A stretch of 64,000 nt of DNA from Arenicola marina (taxonomy: Eukaryota; Annelida; Polychaeta; Arenicolidae): assembly GCA_964019135.1 (NCBI GenBank), contig OZ025260.1, positions 21,756,254 to 21,820,253 of the forward strand, in the 5' to 3' direction. Under the pieces are notes generated by a model, which did no database searches, was not told the DNA's origin, and was given only the letters and a program-made list of their open reading frames with translations. This document shows, one piece after another, positions 1-11,280 of this stretch. Positions within the stretch are counted from its first letter, which is position 1. The number at the start of each line of letters is the position of its first letter. The translations under genes were made by a program, and so were the position numbers.

Positions 1-1138
1 TCGACGCTTCACCGATTGGACTTGATCGTGAAGTATTATAACTATAATATGTATAGAATTTTTGGAGAAGATATCATCAAATAAAATTTTTAATATATAT
101 ATACTAAATGATATATATCAAGCCTATTCTAATGACAGTACACAAGCTAACATCAGGTTATTATTATTATAAGTTCGTTCTTTCGTAATTTCGTACTGCC
201 TTAATGATTTTTGATTGAATGCCACCGATTGGTTTAATGCGCCGGACCAGATGTCTTCGGAATTTGATATTTCGGCATTTGGACGCCATGCAAGAAGTGA
301 TTAAAATACATTGATTTAAATTATGTGGAGGCAGCACTGGTCGCCGCCGATATGAGACCAGGGAGGCTAAGGTGACGGACGGATTTCCTTTTTGACCATC
401 TCAAGAAGTGCTTATCTCAGCGCAAGAGTCATGATGTATAGTCCCTTGGGAGCTATCCATTACCGCCGCCAGCTTCATATTCCCCACAGTTCGATTCAAG
501 GAGTGGTATTGGTTATCAAGTCTACCCGTCGCGGACACCAGTGGCCTCCCCCCCCCACCCCTTCACCCCCCCACCTCTGTACGCCCACCAACCACACCCC
601 GATCTCCCAGCAGGATGAAGCTGTGTCCGCGCCCAGCTCTCCCATGTGACCCCCCACCACCACCCCCTCACCCACTCCAACACCCGGTATCGACGGTGGG
701 TATAGTTTGCGTGTGTACGCGTGCGTGATGGCCGTCATGGGGGGAGGGGGGAGGAGGGCGAGGGAACTGGGGGGGGGGGGTGAGTAGGTCCACCGATGTC
801 CCCTTTCCGCCCGCTGCCAACAGCTGCTGGGATGAGGAGAAGGAAGGGGGTGAGGAGGAGGAGGAGGAAGGGGAAAACATAAGCGGCGACGTCGAGCGGG
901 TCCAACTGCCCCCCGAGCCGCCTTGGTCGGGGCAAGCGGGGGGTTGTATGTATGTAGTTCCCGCCTTCGTCCAAATGTCGTCTGCTAAGATCGATGACGT
1001 AGCGACTGGCGGGCCAGGCCTCATCACGCATGCGCCGAGCGCTGGAACAGCGTTGGGGGACGTCGATCCCGCGGCTGACGGTGGGTCGGTGGGTCGGTGT
1101 CGGCCGTGTGTGTGTTTGTAGGCAGCACCCGGGCAGGC

Positions 1139-1240
1139 GGCGACCAGCAGGCGAGCCAGCCAGCCAGCCAGCGAGAGAGAGGGAGAGACAGACAGAGAGA
1201 GAGGCCAGCACAGCCAGCCAGCCAGCCAGCAAGCGGGCAC
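1139..1240. repeat. CCAG and GA/CAGA microsatellite
   Basis: Two blocks of CCAG tetranucleotides flank a GAGA/CAGA purine run. Confidence 0.85.
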
Positions 1241-1327
1241 GGCAGCCAGCGACGCCTGAAGAGGAGGGGAGAGGACCACAGCGAAGCAGCCGGCACGGGC
1301 CAAGCGATTGCTGGTTTGGCTCGCAGG

Positions 1328-1353
1328 ATAGATAGCTAGATAGATAGATAGAT
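1328..1353. repeat. GATA microsatellite
   Basis: Tandem GATA units with one GCTA variant. Confidence 0.8.
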
Positions 1354-1750
1354 GGACAGCAGACTGCATGCGCCGAGTCGTCTCGCTGCTTGCTGCTGCT
1401 GTACGGCGTGGGGTCCGGCTGCTGGCTTAATACCCCAGGAAAACACGCCTACCATGTACATCGTACACCTTACCAGCGGAAGCCTCGTGTGTATGTAAAA
1501 TTCCCGGTCTGGATGGAGTACGAATAAAACCCCCAAGGCGGAGTGATATATACCGTATATATATGTATATATAGAATGCGGGAGGTGAGTGAGGGAGGGT
1601 GGAGGAGGAATTAGGTCAATGGAACACGTGGATAGATGTAGTGGTGTCGCTGGCGTACGCACAAGTTGTGCTGTGGCGCTGCGAGCCTAACGTTGTGCCG
1701 ACGAAAGGCCGCCTGGTCTGGCCTGCAGTCCGTGCGCATGTTCACCTAAT

Positions 1751-1781
<31 letters not shown>

Positions 1782-1783
1782 AA
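1751..1783. repeat. (TA)n microsatellite
   Basis: Alternating TA with one TTTA interruption. Confidence 0.9.
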
Positions 1784-2721
1784 ATGTGTGTATGTATATA
1801 TGAGTACGCACAGACGTCACAACGGGATATCTCGCCCTCGCCATGCAGTCATAACAGAAGCGCGTGGTGTTGTTATTGTTGATGTTCACCATGGAGTACC
1901 CGGATGTGTTCCCGGTGCCAGGACACGCCGACACGACGTGCCCGCCGCTGACGTCCGCCACACCGCCTCGTGATCCCGACACCCCTGTCCGTGTCCCCCG
2001 CGTCGCCGCCACCGGACTCAGTGCCCGCTCGTCACCCCCCAACGCCCGGCACCGACACGGGCCAGCGGCTCTGAACGGCCATGTGTTATCAGCGCGCTTG
2101 TCTCTCTACCGGTGACTCCCTGGAGTATACGCGTCGTGGTCGTCGTCGTCCACCCCGAGGGATCTTGCGTACGTCTCCGTGACGACGGGGCATGTCTTGC
2201 CCGTCGTCACCCCTGCTGACCCCCCCACAGTCCCCACGTTACCATAGATACGTACGATGCTGAACGTGAGTTCACGTTGCGCTGAGCACTGTGGAAGGAT
2301 TATGTGTGACCGGACAGCGCAACAGCCCGTGTGAGGCCGTTTCACCAGCCGCCATCTTCCTGCCGCTGATGGCAAGGTGTTATAATAATGTCCCTGATAT
2401 GTAGGGATTATTCCACAAGTCGGTTCGCTGATTAACCAGCACTCATCATCATTTCTTTGCATGATTGGGCAGCAAGTGACCTACTGACAACGTCACTGTT
2501 TGACTACTGAATCCCAATCGCCCATACGCACGCACACTTATATACACACACATATATACCAGTGTACGACGTAGACAGCTACCAGTGACCTCAACTGGCA
2601 ATCTAAGTGGTCTGTTGCCACTTTAATTGGCCAATGTAACCGTGGATACTTGACAATAATTTACTGCGCTCCAGCCGGCAGATGATCTAATAACACAAAA
2701 CGACTCATCGGGATTTTTTCC

Positions 2722-2732
2722 TATTATATACT
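2722..2732 (+). promoter_or_regulatory. TATA-like AT run upstream of the first coding exon
   Basis: TATTATATACT lies about 80 bp before the first ATG. It could be a core promoter element, but no transcription start is visible and the 5' UTR may begin in an exon further upstream. Weak. Confidence 0.15.
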
Positions 2733-2810
2733 TGTACGCAGCAACCTATAGAGTTACTGAAATAACAATCGCGTAACGTGAGTCCGACGTGAGCTATTCC
2801 TACTACTACA

Positions 2811-3048
2811 ATGGATTGGCTGCAGCCCCAGAGCGCGGCGGCCAGTGTGCTGGGTCTGCCGAGCTCCACCATGATCCGGGTGGTCCAGTGCATCCTGCTG
2901 CTCGCCCTCCACAACCTGCCCTCCCAGCTGATGGCCGACGACCGGTTGGGACTCGACCCGACGCGGGAGGAGAAGCTCCGCAACGTCTCTCAGACCATCA
3001 AATCCCTGCTCGAAGGATATGATATCAGGCTACGACCGCAGTTTGGAG
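2811..3048 (+). CDS. First coding exon (partial CDS) of a Cys-loop ligand-gated anion channel subunit, GABA-A beta/rho-like
   Basis: This exon encodes the N-terminus of a pentameric neurotransmitter-gated chloride channel subunit of the plasma membrane. From the ATG at 2811 the frame reads 79 codons plus one base. Residues 21-42 (MIRVVQCILLLALHNL...) form a signal peptide, with likely cleavage near LMA/DD. An N-glycosylation sequon NVS lies at residues 58-60. The end, SLLEGYDIRLRPQFG (residues 65-79), matches the pre-loop motif of GABA-A beta subunits (GYDIRLRPDFGG in vertebrate beta, from memory of the family). The exon ends TTTGGAG before a GTAAGC donor at 3049, in phase 1. A second in-frame ATG at 2871 has a better context (CCACC before ATG) and starts directly at the signal peptide, so it may be the real start; the 20 residues before it are not signal-like. 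Base use is G/C-rich at third positions. Glycine-receptor-like or other invertebrate anion-channel assignments remain possible. Confidence 0.85.
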
Positions 3049-3170
3049 GTAAGCTATGGGCATAGTACATAGAACCGCTGATCGCTGCACGGACCCGTGG
3101 CTCAGGATGCGGCTGCCGTCGTCGGTATGTTATCGTTGCCACCCGACGCCACCGCGTACGTCGCTCCATG

Positions 3171-3433
3171 TAGGGCCCCATAGGGGTTTTTTTCGACACG
3201 GCGACACGGCGATTTTTAAAATCGACAACGCGACATTGGGGTTGTCTTAGAATCGACATGCGACATAAGACTTAGCGACACGCGACATGGAACTTTTCTT
3301 AAAATCGACGCGCGACATGGACCTTTTCTTTAAATCGACACGCGACATGGACCTTTTCTTAAAATCGACACGCGACATGGCCCTTTTTCTTAAAATCGAC
3401 ACGCGACATGGCTACCCCCCCTCAGGGGCCCTC
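3171..3433. mobile_element. hAT-like MITE with an internal 30-bp minisatellite
   Basis: The left end TAGGGCCCCATAGGGG and the right end CCCCTCAGGGGCCCTC form terminal inverted repeats (shared AGGGCCCC and AGGGG). The element is flanked by a direct repeat, CTCCATG, at 3164-3170 and 3431-3437. The right copy overlaps the TIR, so the exact target-site duplication is between CATG and an imperfect 8-mer. The interior (about 3185-3410) is a decaying then regular 30-bp tandem repeat with the core AATCGACACGCGACATGG. No transposase is encoded, so it is non-autonomous. The hAT assignment rests only on end sequence and possible TSD length. Confidence 0.6.
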
Positions 3434-3453
3434 CATGTGTATGCTATAGAGTA

Positions 3454-3714
3454 GACCGATCCAGGCTGCCAATCATTCACTGACGTCACTGTTGCTTTTA
3501 GCCAATCATGTGGTGAAAAATGGTCCTCCACGTGCGTCATGTCGGACAAACAAGTCGGACAAACAAAGCAGCATGTTACTTTCTTGTCTTTCTTCTGAGA
3601 TGAGTACTTCTCACTTGTACCTACCATCAGCTATGATTGTTAATTTCATACTCATGAGTGAGGGAAAAGGACTGAATTGTGGGCGGGGCTTAATATAGGG
3701 AACCTGGATCGGTG
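3454..3714. mobile_element. TA-flanked MITE with GACCGATCCAGG ends
   Basis: The left end GACCGATCCAGG is matched by the right end CCTGGATCGGTG (11 of 12 inverted). TA dinucleotides lie directly outside both ends (3452-3453 and 3715-3716), as expected for a Tc1/mariner-type insertion. The 261-bp interior has no coding capacity. A related left end recurs at 50896. Confidence 0.6.
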
Positions 3715-3869
3715 TATTCAAGCCGCCTGGTCTTTGCCTCGTGTATGGCAGATCCGATCCCAGTCTGAGATTTACGCGAACTCAGCTCTGCACAGTGGGG
3801 TTGGTGGCTGAGACGCGATGAGCTCAGATGATACGCTCACGGCCATGCTTTAAGCATCCTATCCATCAT

Positions 3870-4140
3870 CTCATGCCGACATCCACCTCCCCCACCCCAA
3901 TTCAGTCAGAACCCCCACCTCCCCCCACCTCTCCCAACCCAAATCCATCAGAACCCGAACCCACACCCCCATCACAACTCCCTCACAAGTCCCACCCCAA
4001 CTCCCATGCAACCCCCACCCCAACTCCTATACACCCCCCCCCCTCCCCCTCGCCCAGCCCAACTCCCCTGCAGCCCCTGCCTCCTTCCGACTGTGCTCAT
4101 TGACCACCAGCTGGAGTGTCCCCCGCTCCACCCCTCTACC
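3870..4140. repeat. C-rich CCCCA/CCCAA tract
   Basis: A pyrimidine-biased low-complexity stretch of CCCACC, CCCCAA and AACCC words with no regular period. Confidence 0.7.
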
Positions 4141-4529
4141 CCTGATCGACCCCTGGCGACATCTGGGGAACGTTATCGCTCGCTTACCACTCCACACGTA
4201 TCGACAGACCCCAGGGATTCCCAGATGTGCTCGGCAAAGTAATTAAGCATGATTATCTTAAAAGTCTCCCCTGAGTGCTCGATATGACTTGATGAGCAAT
4301 GTGATGGGGGGTGAAGAAGAATGACGGTAGAGGAATAGGGTGCTGGGGTGGGGGTGAGGATCATGGGGTGTAGGGGAAAAGTGTACGGAGTTAGGGGTAA
4401 GAGTTTAGACACCGCTGTTGCCATGGTCTTTTGATATTAACGCTTGACGGTTTAGCGTCTAAAGTCACAATGCCGTCATGGCTTTATATATATGTATGTA
4501 TATAGATCTATATGCCTCATGGTTGGAGC

Positions 4530-4771
4530 CAGGGGCGGATACAAGGGATGGGGTTCAGAAGGTTTTAACCCCCGCACCACTAGCTCATGTCAAGGACCGA
4601 GTTCAGTGGCGGTTCGAGCCGTGCCCCCCCCCCCCCTTCCCCTGCGGTTTCAAGAATGTGAAAATGGGCCCCACCCCTTGCCCCCGCCCCCCCCCCCGCT
4701 CAATCGCAAGCTTTTCGAACTTACTCAAAGCTCCCCCCACCCTCCCCTCGTTCATCATGGATCAGCCCCTG
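4530..4771. mobile_element. hAT-like non-autonomous element, degraded
   Basis: The left end CAGGGGCGGATACAAG and the right end CATGGATCAGCCCCTG are inverted with mismatches and resemble the CAGGGGCGGATCC ends common in animal hAT elements. A second end-like word, CAGTGGCGGTTCGAG, at 4604 may be a nested or recombined end. The interior is poly-C-rich. A clear 8-bp target duplication is not visible. Confidence 0.45.
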
Positions 4772-5319
4772 TGAGCAACTATCCCAGAATCAATGACAAC
4801 ACACATACATTAACATTAATACGACCCCTGCTGAATCATGGTGTATGTGGCTTAATGTACACTGGGCGTTGATCGTTCAATGGTGGTAGATACCCGACGC
4901 ATCAAGTACACGGATGGGCCAGATGCCTTGGGCTGAAGTACCAGCAATACGCTATAAATAGCTATACAGAGTAATGATATTGATTGATTGAATGGTCCTT
5001 GACGTGGACATGATAATAGTAAGACGCAATTCTATAATAATAGGCCATCAATTTCCTGATGGGGGATTTTCTACTGACGGACAACTCGCTTGAGCTAACT
5101 CTTTTGCTGATTGACAGACATTACTAATCCCAACACCATTTTTGAAGACAGGACAGGAAATTAAAGGGCAGAGCTCGAGATTCCCTAAAGACTGATTCAT
5201 AGCATCACAACATTTAAGCCCAGGGTTTATGGCAACCAATGTATTCCTAAACCTAAATCTAAATATCAGGGGACCAAGACTACGGTGACTTGACTTGACT
5301 TGTTTGCTTTGCTTTGTTT
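4772..5319. other. Unique-looking intronic sequence
   Basis: No gene or repeat recognised. Confidence 0.4.
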
Positions 5320-5676
5320 TGTGTCATGCCTGCATTTGTCTGTGCCATGTCTGCATATCTTTGTGCCATGTCTGCATCTGCCTGTGTGATGTCTGCATGT
5401 GCCTGTGCCATGTCTACATCTGTTTGTGCCATGTCTGCATCTGTCTGTTCCATGTCTGCATCTGTTTGTGTTATCTCTGCATCTGTCTGTGCCATGTTTG
5501 CATCTGTCTGCGCCATGTCTTCACTCGTCTGTGCCCTGTCTGCATGTCTGTGCCATGTCTGCATGTGCCTGTGCCATGTCTACATCTGTCTGTGTTATCT
5601 CTGCATCTGTCTGCGCCATATCTGCATGTGCCTGTGTCATGTCGGCATCTGTCTGTGTTATCTCTGCATATTGTTG
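5320..5676. repeat. 21-bp minisatellite, about 17 copies
   Basis: The unit is TGTGCCATGTCTGCATCTGT plus C, with variants TGTGTTATCTCTGCAT and GCATGTGCC. The period is a multiple of three without stops, which creates Cys-rich open frames on + and Gln/Asp-rich ones on -; these are not taken as genes. Confidence 0.95.
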
Positions 5677-6612
5677 TCTGTGACTTCATATCGACCGATC
5701 TCTACCTGGTATACCATCTAAATCTCTTAGTCTAGACACCGTATCATCCCATATTGCATCAGCGTATATACATATATACACCTTCAGATTGGTCCATCGG
5801 TTCTCAGGTGGCCCAAAACACGATGCCGCTAGGCCAGTTGCCCGCCTTATCAGGCTATTTCCGGTGTGTCCCTATAATGACTGACGGGGCCCGCCATCGT
5901 CCATGCAACGCGCCGCCAAATCATGGTTTTGTACCGCATCTGAGCCCCTAAAATCCTACCTACAGCAAGCAGGTGGTGTTTACAACCGAGACGGGAGCTT
6001 TGAATGTGTGTGAGGGGGAGAGAGGGGGGAGGGGAGGAGGGACGCCCCCATTACCATGGCAACACCGGGTAGGTGGGTCACCATAGCGGCCATTGCTCAC
6101 TTATTGGGCGTGTCATGACCGGGTCGGACCGCATTATACCCTGGCCTCCCGGAAGCCACGTGACCCGGACCGCGCTGGCTGTGCTTCGCGCGTATATGAC
6201 CATCGGGGCCTTTGTGGTAGAAGAGGGTATGCTTTACAGGCTGCAATAAAGACATGCGCTTTCCGTGTGCGTTGCTCGGTTTGCCTCGGCACAGGGGTGC
6301 GTCATCGGTGGCCGTGGTCGTGTGGGGGAGTGTGGGGCGTCGGGAGGCTGAGGGGAGGGGGGCGTGGGGGGTTGGCAAAGGTGGTGCGTATCCCGGGGAT
6401 TTATCTGCGCGCCCCGTTATGGTGATGGCCTGAGAGACCGTGGCGTTATGCTGCAACAGCGTTGGTCTCTGAATAATGAATGCTAAAACAGAAACTTGGG
6501 GGGAGAAACACACTGAGGGACAACTTTCATGATGATAACGCGGGGTGGGAGGGTAACACGACGAACATAGACGGCGTGATGAATGAATAACTAACCCAAA
6601 GCGACAGCGCGA
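5677..6612. other. Intronic sequence without recognised features
   Basis: Mixed composition with G-rich patches near 6010-6040 and 6330-6370. No gene recognised. Confidence 0.4.
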
Positions 6613-6845
6613 GGCCGGCCCGATAGCTCAGTGGGTTAGGGCGCTCGCCTTGTGTGCTCTGGCCATCTGGAAGCCTAGCGGCACGTGGGTCGGTGGTTCG
6701 AGCCCCGCTGTGGCCATGTCTGCATGGTCGCAAGATAAAGATCTCATGTCCTTCTTCGCAAAGAGTAGGGGCTAACCCCCGGGGACATGGCTCCACTCTC
6801 GCTTCTTTGACGCGATACGGCCAAAAGTGGTTAAAGCGTCCTGAA
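6613..6845 (+). mobile_element. tRNA-derived SINE, family A, copy 1
   Basis: The head has an A box in CGATAGCTCAGTGGGTTAG and a B box, GGTTCGAGCCCC, about 70 bases later. That spacing is longer than in a normal tRNA. The body carries GATAAAGATC, CGCAAAGAGTAGGGG and CCCCGGGGACATGGCTCCA, and ends near GTGGTTAAAGCGTCCTGAA. The same body is found at 43571-43809 (minus) and 62005-62250 (plus), so this is a dispersed family rather than a tRNA gene. Confidence 0.85.
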
Positions 6846-7230
6846 CTAACCAAAGCGAAAGAGCCGCGTGGAGTAGCTGTCTGTGGCAGGTTGTATGTTA
6901 TATCGTGGCCACCATGCAAGCTCGCACCCAGAGCTAGCAGACCAAATGTGGACCGTAGCAGAGACCTACAGTGGGACCGCCGTAACAAGCACAACCATAC
7001 CAGCGCTATCCATGCTATGAACTGCTGACATATCTCAATATATGCCAAGTGCAGCACCGATCTTGTGATCTAATACGTCATTCTTGATTTACAAAGATGT
7101 CATATTTCCACTTATATATATACGAGACCCAATCTAGACTACTGGGTTACGAGCTGACATGGAGTAGGATCCCCATGGCGGGCTACATGTTTGGATGTCG
7201 GGTATGTCTGTCTGATAGACTAATATTTAT

Positions 7231-7456
7231 CTGGGCTCGCGTTAGCATTCGCCAATAGCCATTTGGCGGGAAAATTCGGGATTTGGCAATAAGAACTTCC
7301 TGGACACTCGCCAAAATGGCGAATATAAAATTTCAACTACAAACACATTTTTATTCATGTTTTTTTCAACAAATATATTTGGCTAATTTGGGCTAATGTT
7401 TTTCCACGGAATTAGCCAAATTGGCTAATGAAAAAAATATCCTAGCGCGAGCCCGG
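7231..7456. mobile_element. MITE with 18-bp terminal inverted repeats and TTTAT target duplication
   Basis: The left end CTGGGCTCGCGTTAGCAT and the inverted right end CCGGGCTCGCGCTAGGAT differ at 3 of 18 positions. TTTAT is present directly outside both ends (7226-7230 and 7457-7461). The interior is rich in TTGGC/GCCAA words and includes the near-palindrome TTAGCCAAATTGGCTAA. It has no coding capacity, and the superfamily is not clear from the ends. Confidence 0.75.
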
Positions 7457-9405
7457 TTTATGCTATATTTCGGTGCATATTTGCGATGATTGGTGGCGAA
7501 ATGATGAATATCGAAGGTATTGTTCCATTTTCGACGACACATGTGCACCAAAACTGTGCGTACGGCCTTTGTAATAATAGTATCGAAGATGTTTTTCTGT
7601 GTGTTTTGAGGCGGATTGTCAATAACTAATTCATCCACCAGGTCACCCACTCGCTAGGCAAAGTAAGGTGTCCACTGTTGTAAACACAAAAGCAGGATTT
7701 TCATTTTGAGGACCGCTTAGGTATATGATTCAATCGGCCTGTTTGCCCTCGCGTTAAGATGCCTCACCTGGACTGGGATCATCGATTTATCCTTGGATTC
7801 GCATGGTACTGACTTACGCCAGAAGTATCGAGAGCACCAAACAGGTGTTTGTATTTACCGCCTCATGATTATGGATGTGCTGTGCTTCACGCATGGAAGC
7901 GTTAGTCAGCGAAGCCGTAAAGTGGATGCACCGGGAAGTATCTACCTCAAGCGGCCAAGCCTGAACAAGAACACGTGTTTGCCTGGTCGATAATAAAGGC
8001 AATTGACGGTCGATTATCAGTATGTTCGACATCGACCGCGTGGCCTAATGACCCCCCCACCCATCCCCCCACCATGTGAAGCCCTGTAATTATACCCTTG
8101 TTAACCAGATAGATGAGTGCCCTGGACAAGCACCAGTAACACATGTATGTCTGTCTGTCTCATACCCCCCCCACCCCCCACCCCCGCGCTATTGACACCC
8201 AAGTGCCATTTTCGTAAGCCTGACAAGCCGGTGTTTACGGTCATTAATAGCCGTGGACATTGACCCTCCGTCAGCCACCGTGGCGAGGCACATCTTGAGC
8301 GAGGTAGAGGCGCTCAGGCGTAATGCGATTAATTCGTCCATCACATATATTCCTCATTATTATCGCCCGCGTTTTAGCGCCGGACCACAAAGGTCGGTAA
8401 ATTACTTGACTAACGGTTTGACATTTCATTAGATGCTCGCTTCGGGGTTCAACTACGATGCCTTTTTGGTGGAGCCATTCACGGGAAGACATTTATTGTA
8501 TCACCAGTGCCTTCCGTACACATACGCGCCATCTAACGGAAGGTTAATCCGCACGTGAAATATTGATTCTCGCGCTTAATAAGAGTTATTGATCGGCTTC
8601 AGTTGTTCAGAGCCCCCGCCGCTATCGGGCCGTGCGTCTGTCTGAGCCAGTCTTGGCTGTTCCCTGAGCAAACTACGGCCAGATATATTGACAAGTTGAC
8701 TTTAGGGCTCAACCCTCTCCCCTACGCCCCCATCCCCATCAACGCAACCCCACCTCCCCCCAACCCCTTATCCGCCCGTCATCAAGCAAGCAGGCAAGTC
8801 AACTTCCCCTGCAACATGGCAACACATGGAGTTTTTTTGTATATGACGAGAAAAATACGATCTGTTGGTAGCAGCTGTGGGGAAAGATCACAGTGCGCGG
8901 CCCTCATGAACGCACCTAGAAACACATGGCCAAAGCACCTGTATGTGCGTAGATATATATATATATATATTTATCGTGTCTGGGGCCCGCCATGGATGTT
9001 CCCTTGCCCCGCACCCATTGTTAGACGCCGTTGTTACAGGGTGACCTCTTGTTGCCGTGGGTCGCCTTTGTCATGTCATGGACGAGGCCACCTCATTGTG
9101 AGCCCGAGTCTGCTGTCGCATTGGGCCGCCGTCGTTATGAGGCTGTAATTGCTATCTTAAAACTGAATGGCTCTTGCGAGTTCAGTTGTGCGATCCTACA
9201 CCACGCAAAACAACTCCTAGGACAATGGACAAGTGGTCTTGGGCGCCAGGAAGACTTCTTTTGGAGGTGATGGTGGAGAGGAAGGATGCCATTTCCTGAC
9301 ATATTTCCGGTGTGATGTTATCGGCTGTCGACCCGCTGGTGGAGTAGGCCCATTTGGGATGAGATCTCGAGATACCTCCCTCGGGTCTTCACCTAAAATG
9401 CCAAG
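7457..9405. other. Intronic sequence without recognised features
   Basis: Contains a short TCTG run at about 8148-8160, C-rich patches at 8050-8185 and 8720-8770, and a short (TA)n at 8952-8972. No gene recognised. Confidence 0.4.
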
Positions 9406-9585
9406 CAGGCAATGATGTTAAAGCTGCTCATACAGCAGGCAATGATGTTAAAGCTGCTCATACAGCAGGCAATGATGTTAAAGCTGCTCATACAGCAGGC
9501 AATGATGTTAAAGCTGCTCATACAGCAGGCAATGATGTTAAAGTTGCTCATACAGCAGGCAATGTTGTTAAAGCTGCTTATACAG
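9406..9585. repeat. 30-bp minisatellite, 6 copies
   Basis: The unit begins CAGGCAATGATGTTAAAGCT and ends GCTCATACAG. Copies 1-4 are identical; copies 5 and 6 carry one and two substitutions. Confidence 0.97.
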
Positions 9586-11090
9586 CAAGTTTTCACCTAC
9601 ATTATGATGCATTGTGACATATTTTGGAAAAAACATTCTGGACACATTGGCTGACTGTGTGAACACTATGATATAGATGTGTTACCAGGTGTTTAATAGT
9701 AAAATATATGCTGTAATATGTGAATGTTGATGACGTAATACACACGAAAGCCACACTTTACCACACAAGATACACCAATTTGGCTACAAAAAGTCCCCTT
9801 ATTTATATGCTAAGAATAAAAATACATCAGTTTCAGTAAAAAGAAATAATTTAAGTAACAGACTTCATTGGTTCAATAAGTTAATTGTAAATGTTGTGGA
9901 CCACATGGGGATATCAAGCTAGTGGATTAATACCACATATGGATGGAGTGTTTTAATTAAATTAATTTTGAGAAATGTGCTCCTTTCTAAACTGGTTCGC
10001 AACCATCCACTTATGAATATAGTTTCTAATAGGTTGTTGACTGACGAAGAAGACAAATTAAATTACATTAAAAATTAAATTAAATTAGGCGTACATAAGG
10101 CCTTCATTTCACAGGCAGATGTTTTAACTATGTCAACGTAACAGGGCTCAGATGCCTTGCATTACGGAAACCAATTGATCATATAAATAACTGACATTCT
10201 GATAGGATCACATTGTTTTCGTACAGCTTGCCATCGAAGTTTTCTCCACTTCTTCGTAAGCGGATATATTTTCGTGTGAGAGCGCTTCTCACACGCATGT
10301 GAGAGCGTTTCCACGAAATGACATTAAGCCATGCCAAGCCGAAAGTCGCGTGTCACTTCTTTCGTTTTGTCGGATCCTCGCCCGCACGTATAGATATTAG
10401 CTGGTATAAATTCTTTGTTTTTTGTAAAAGATGGTGGGAAAAACCTAGTTCGTGCCAAAACAAGGTACTTTGGTGTTGTTTGCGCCGTAGCCGGCCTACC
10501 CGCCTCCCTCCAAGCATGTCCTTCAAAGCTAGCAGGTTTTCACATGAGGTGATGACCGCCACTTCCTAGTTGAACCCGGTACGGATATTTTTGCGACCTT
10601 TTCGCAAAATGTTTTCATCGTTATGGCCCGAGATGATACCTATTGGGGGATTGATACGACTGCGTAATGGCAGTGTTAAGGAAACGGGGGTCATTGTCAC
10701 TGTCGAGACCAGTCACGTTGACCCCCACCCCACCCCTCTCTCTCTCCCTCGGCCTCACCTCCACCCCCGCTCACCCATCCCCAGCCTCCCACCCACCCAC
10801 CCATGGATCAACGAGTCTGCGCACTCGTGACGTTAGGCGCCAGATATGACGCAGGTAACCCCGGAGAGCTCACCTCGCCCGCTTATTGAGGCCGTCACTC
10901 CTCTCCTGTTCCGTGTGGGGCGCCACTGCATGGCGTCCATTACTGTCGTCCCAAACACGGTCATTTCGCCCTGTAACCACAAGGCTATATCATAGGCCTG
11001 TGGCTATAGAGATGTCGCTGCCGCCAAATAGTGGTAATTCCCATAGTAATTACCTCCGGCTTGACTGTGTGACGTCAAGTGTCGAAATTT

Positions 11091-11220
11091 GGTTTTATCT
11101 TTCCATGTTATAAATATCCTGGTTGGTGAGGATATCTTATTTTTGGGAGGTGGGAGGGTGGGGGAGGGGGTTGTTATCTGTTTTTATCTTTTCATGTTAT
11201 CAATATCCTGGTTGGTGTAG
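11091..11220. repeat. Direct repeat pair of about 40 bp
   Basis: A segment ending AATATCCTGGTTGGTG occurs at 11091-11131 and again at 11180-11220, separated by a G-rich spacer. Confidence 0.8.
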
Positions 11221-11280
11221 GTAGGTATATACCTATATACTTATATACTTATATACATATATACTTATATACTTATATGT
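11221..11280. repeat. Tandem TATATACTTA repeat
   Basis: About five copies of a 10-bp AT-rich word. Confidence 0.8.

Larger units (their letters stand above)
1..2700. other. Upstream non-coding region
   Basis: No gene was recognised. The first 350 bases are AT-rich. About 540-1000 and 1870-2350 are C/G-rich with frequent CpG. Simple repeats at 1139-1240, 1328-1353 and 1751-1783 are listed separately. This would be the promoter and 5' region of the receptor gene if exon A is its first exon. Confidence 0.4.

Noticed and set aside
4604..4620. tRNA B box in GGCGGTTCGAGCC
   Set aside because: It lies inside a hAT-like CAGTGGCGG end and has no A box upstream.
5048..5239. 63-codon minus-strand frame as a transposase remnant
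   Set aside because: Composition is plausible but no transposase motif is visible.
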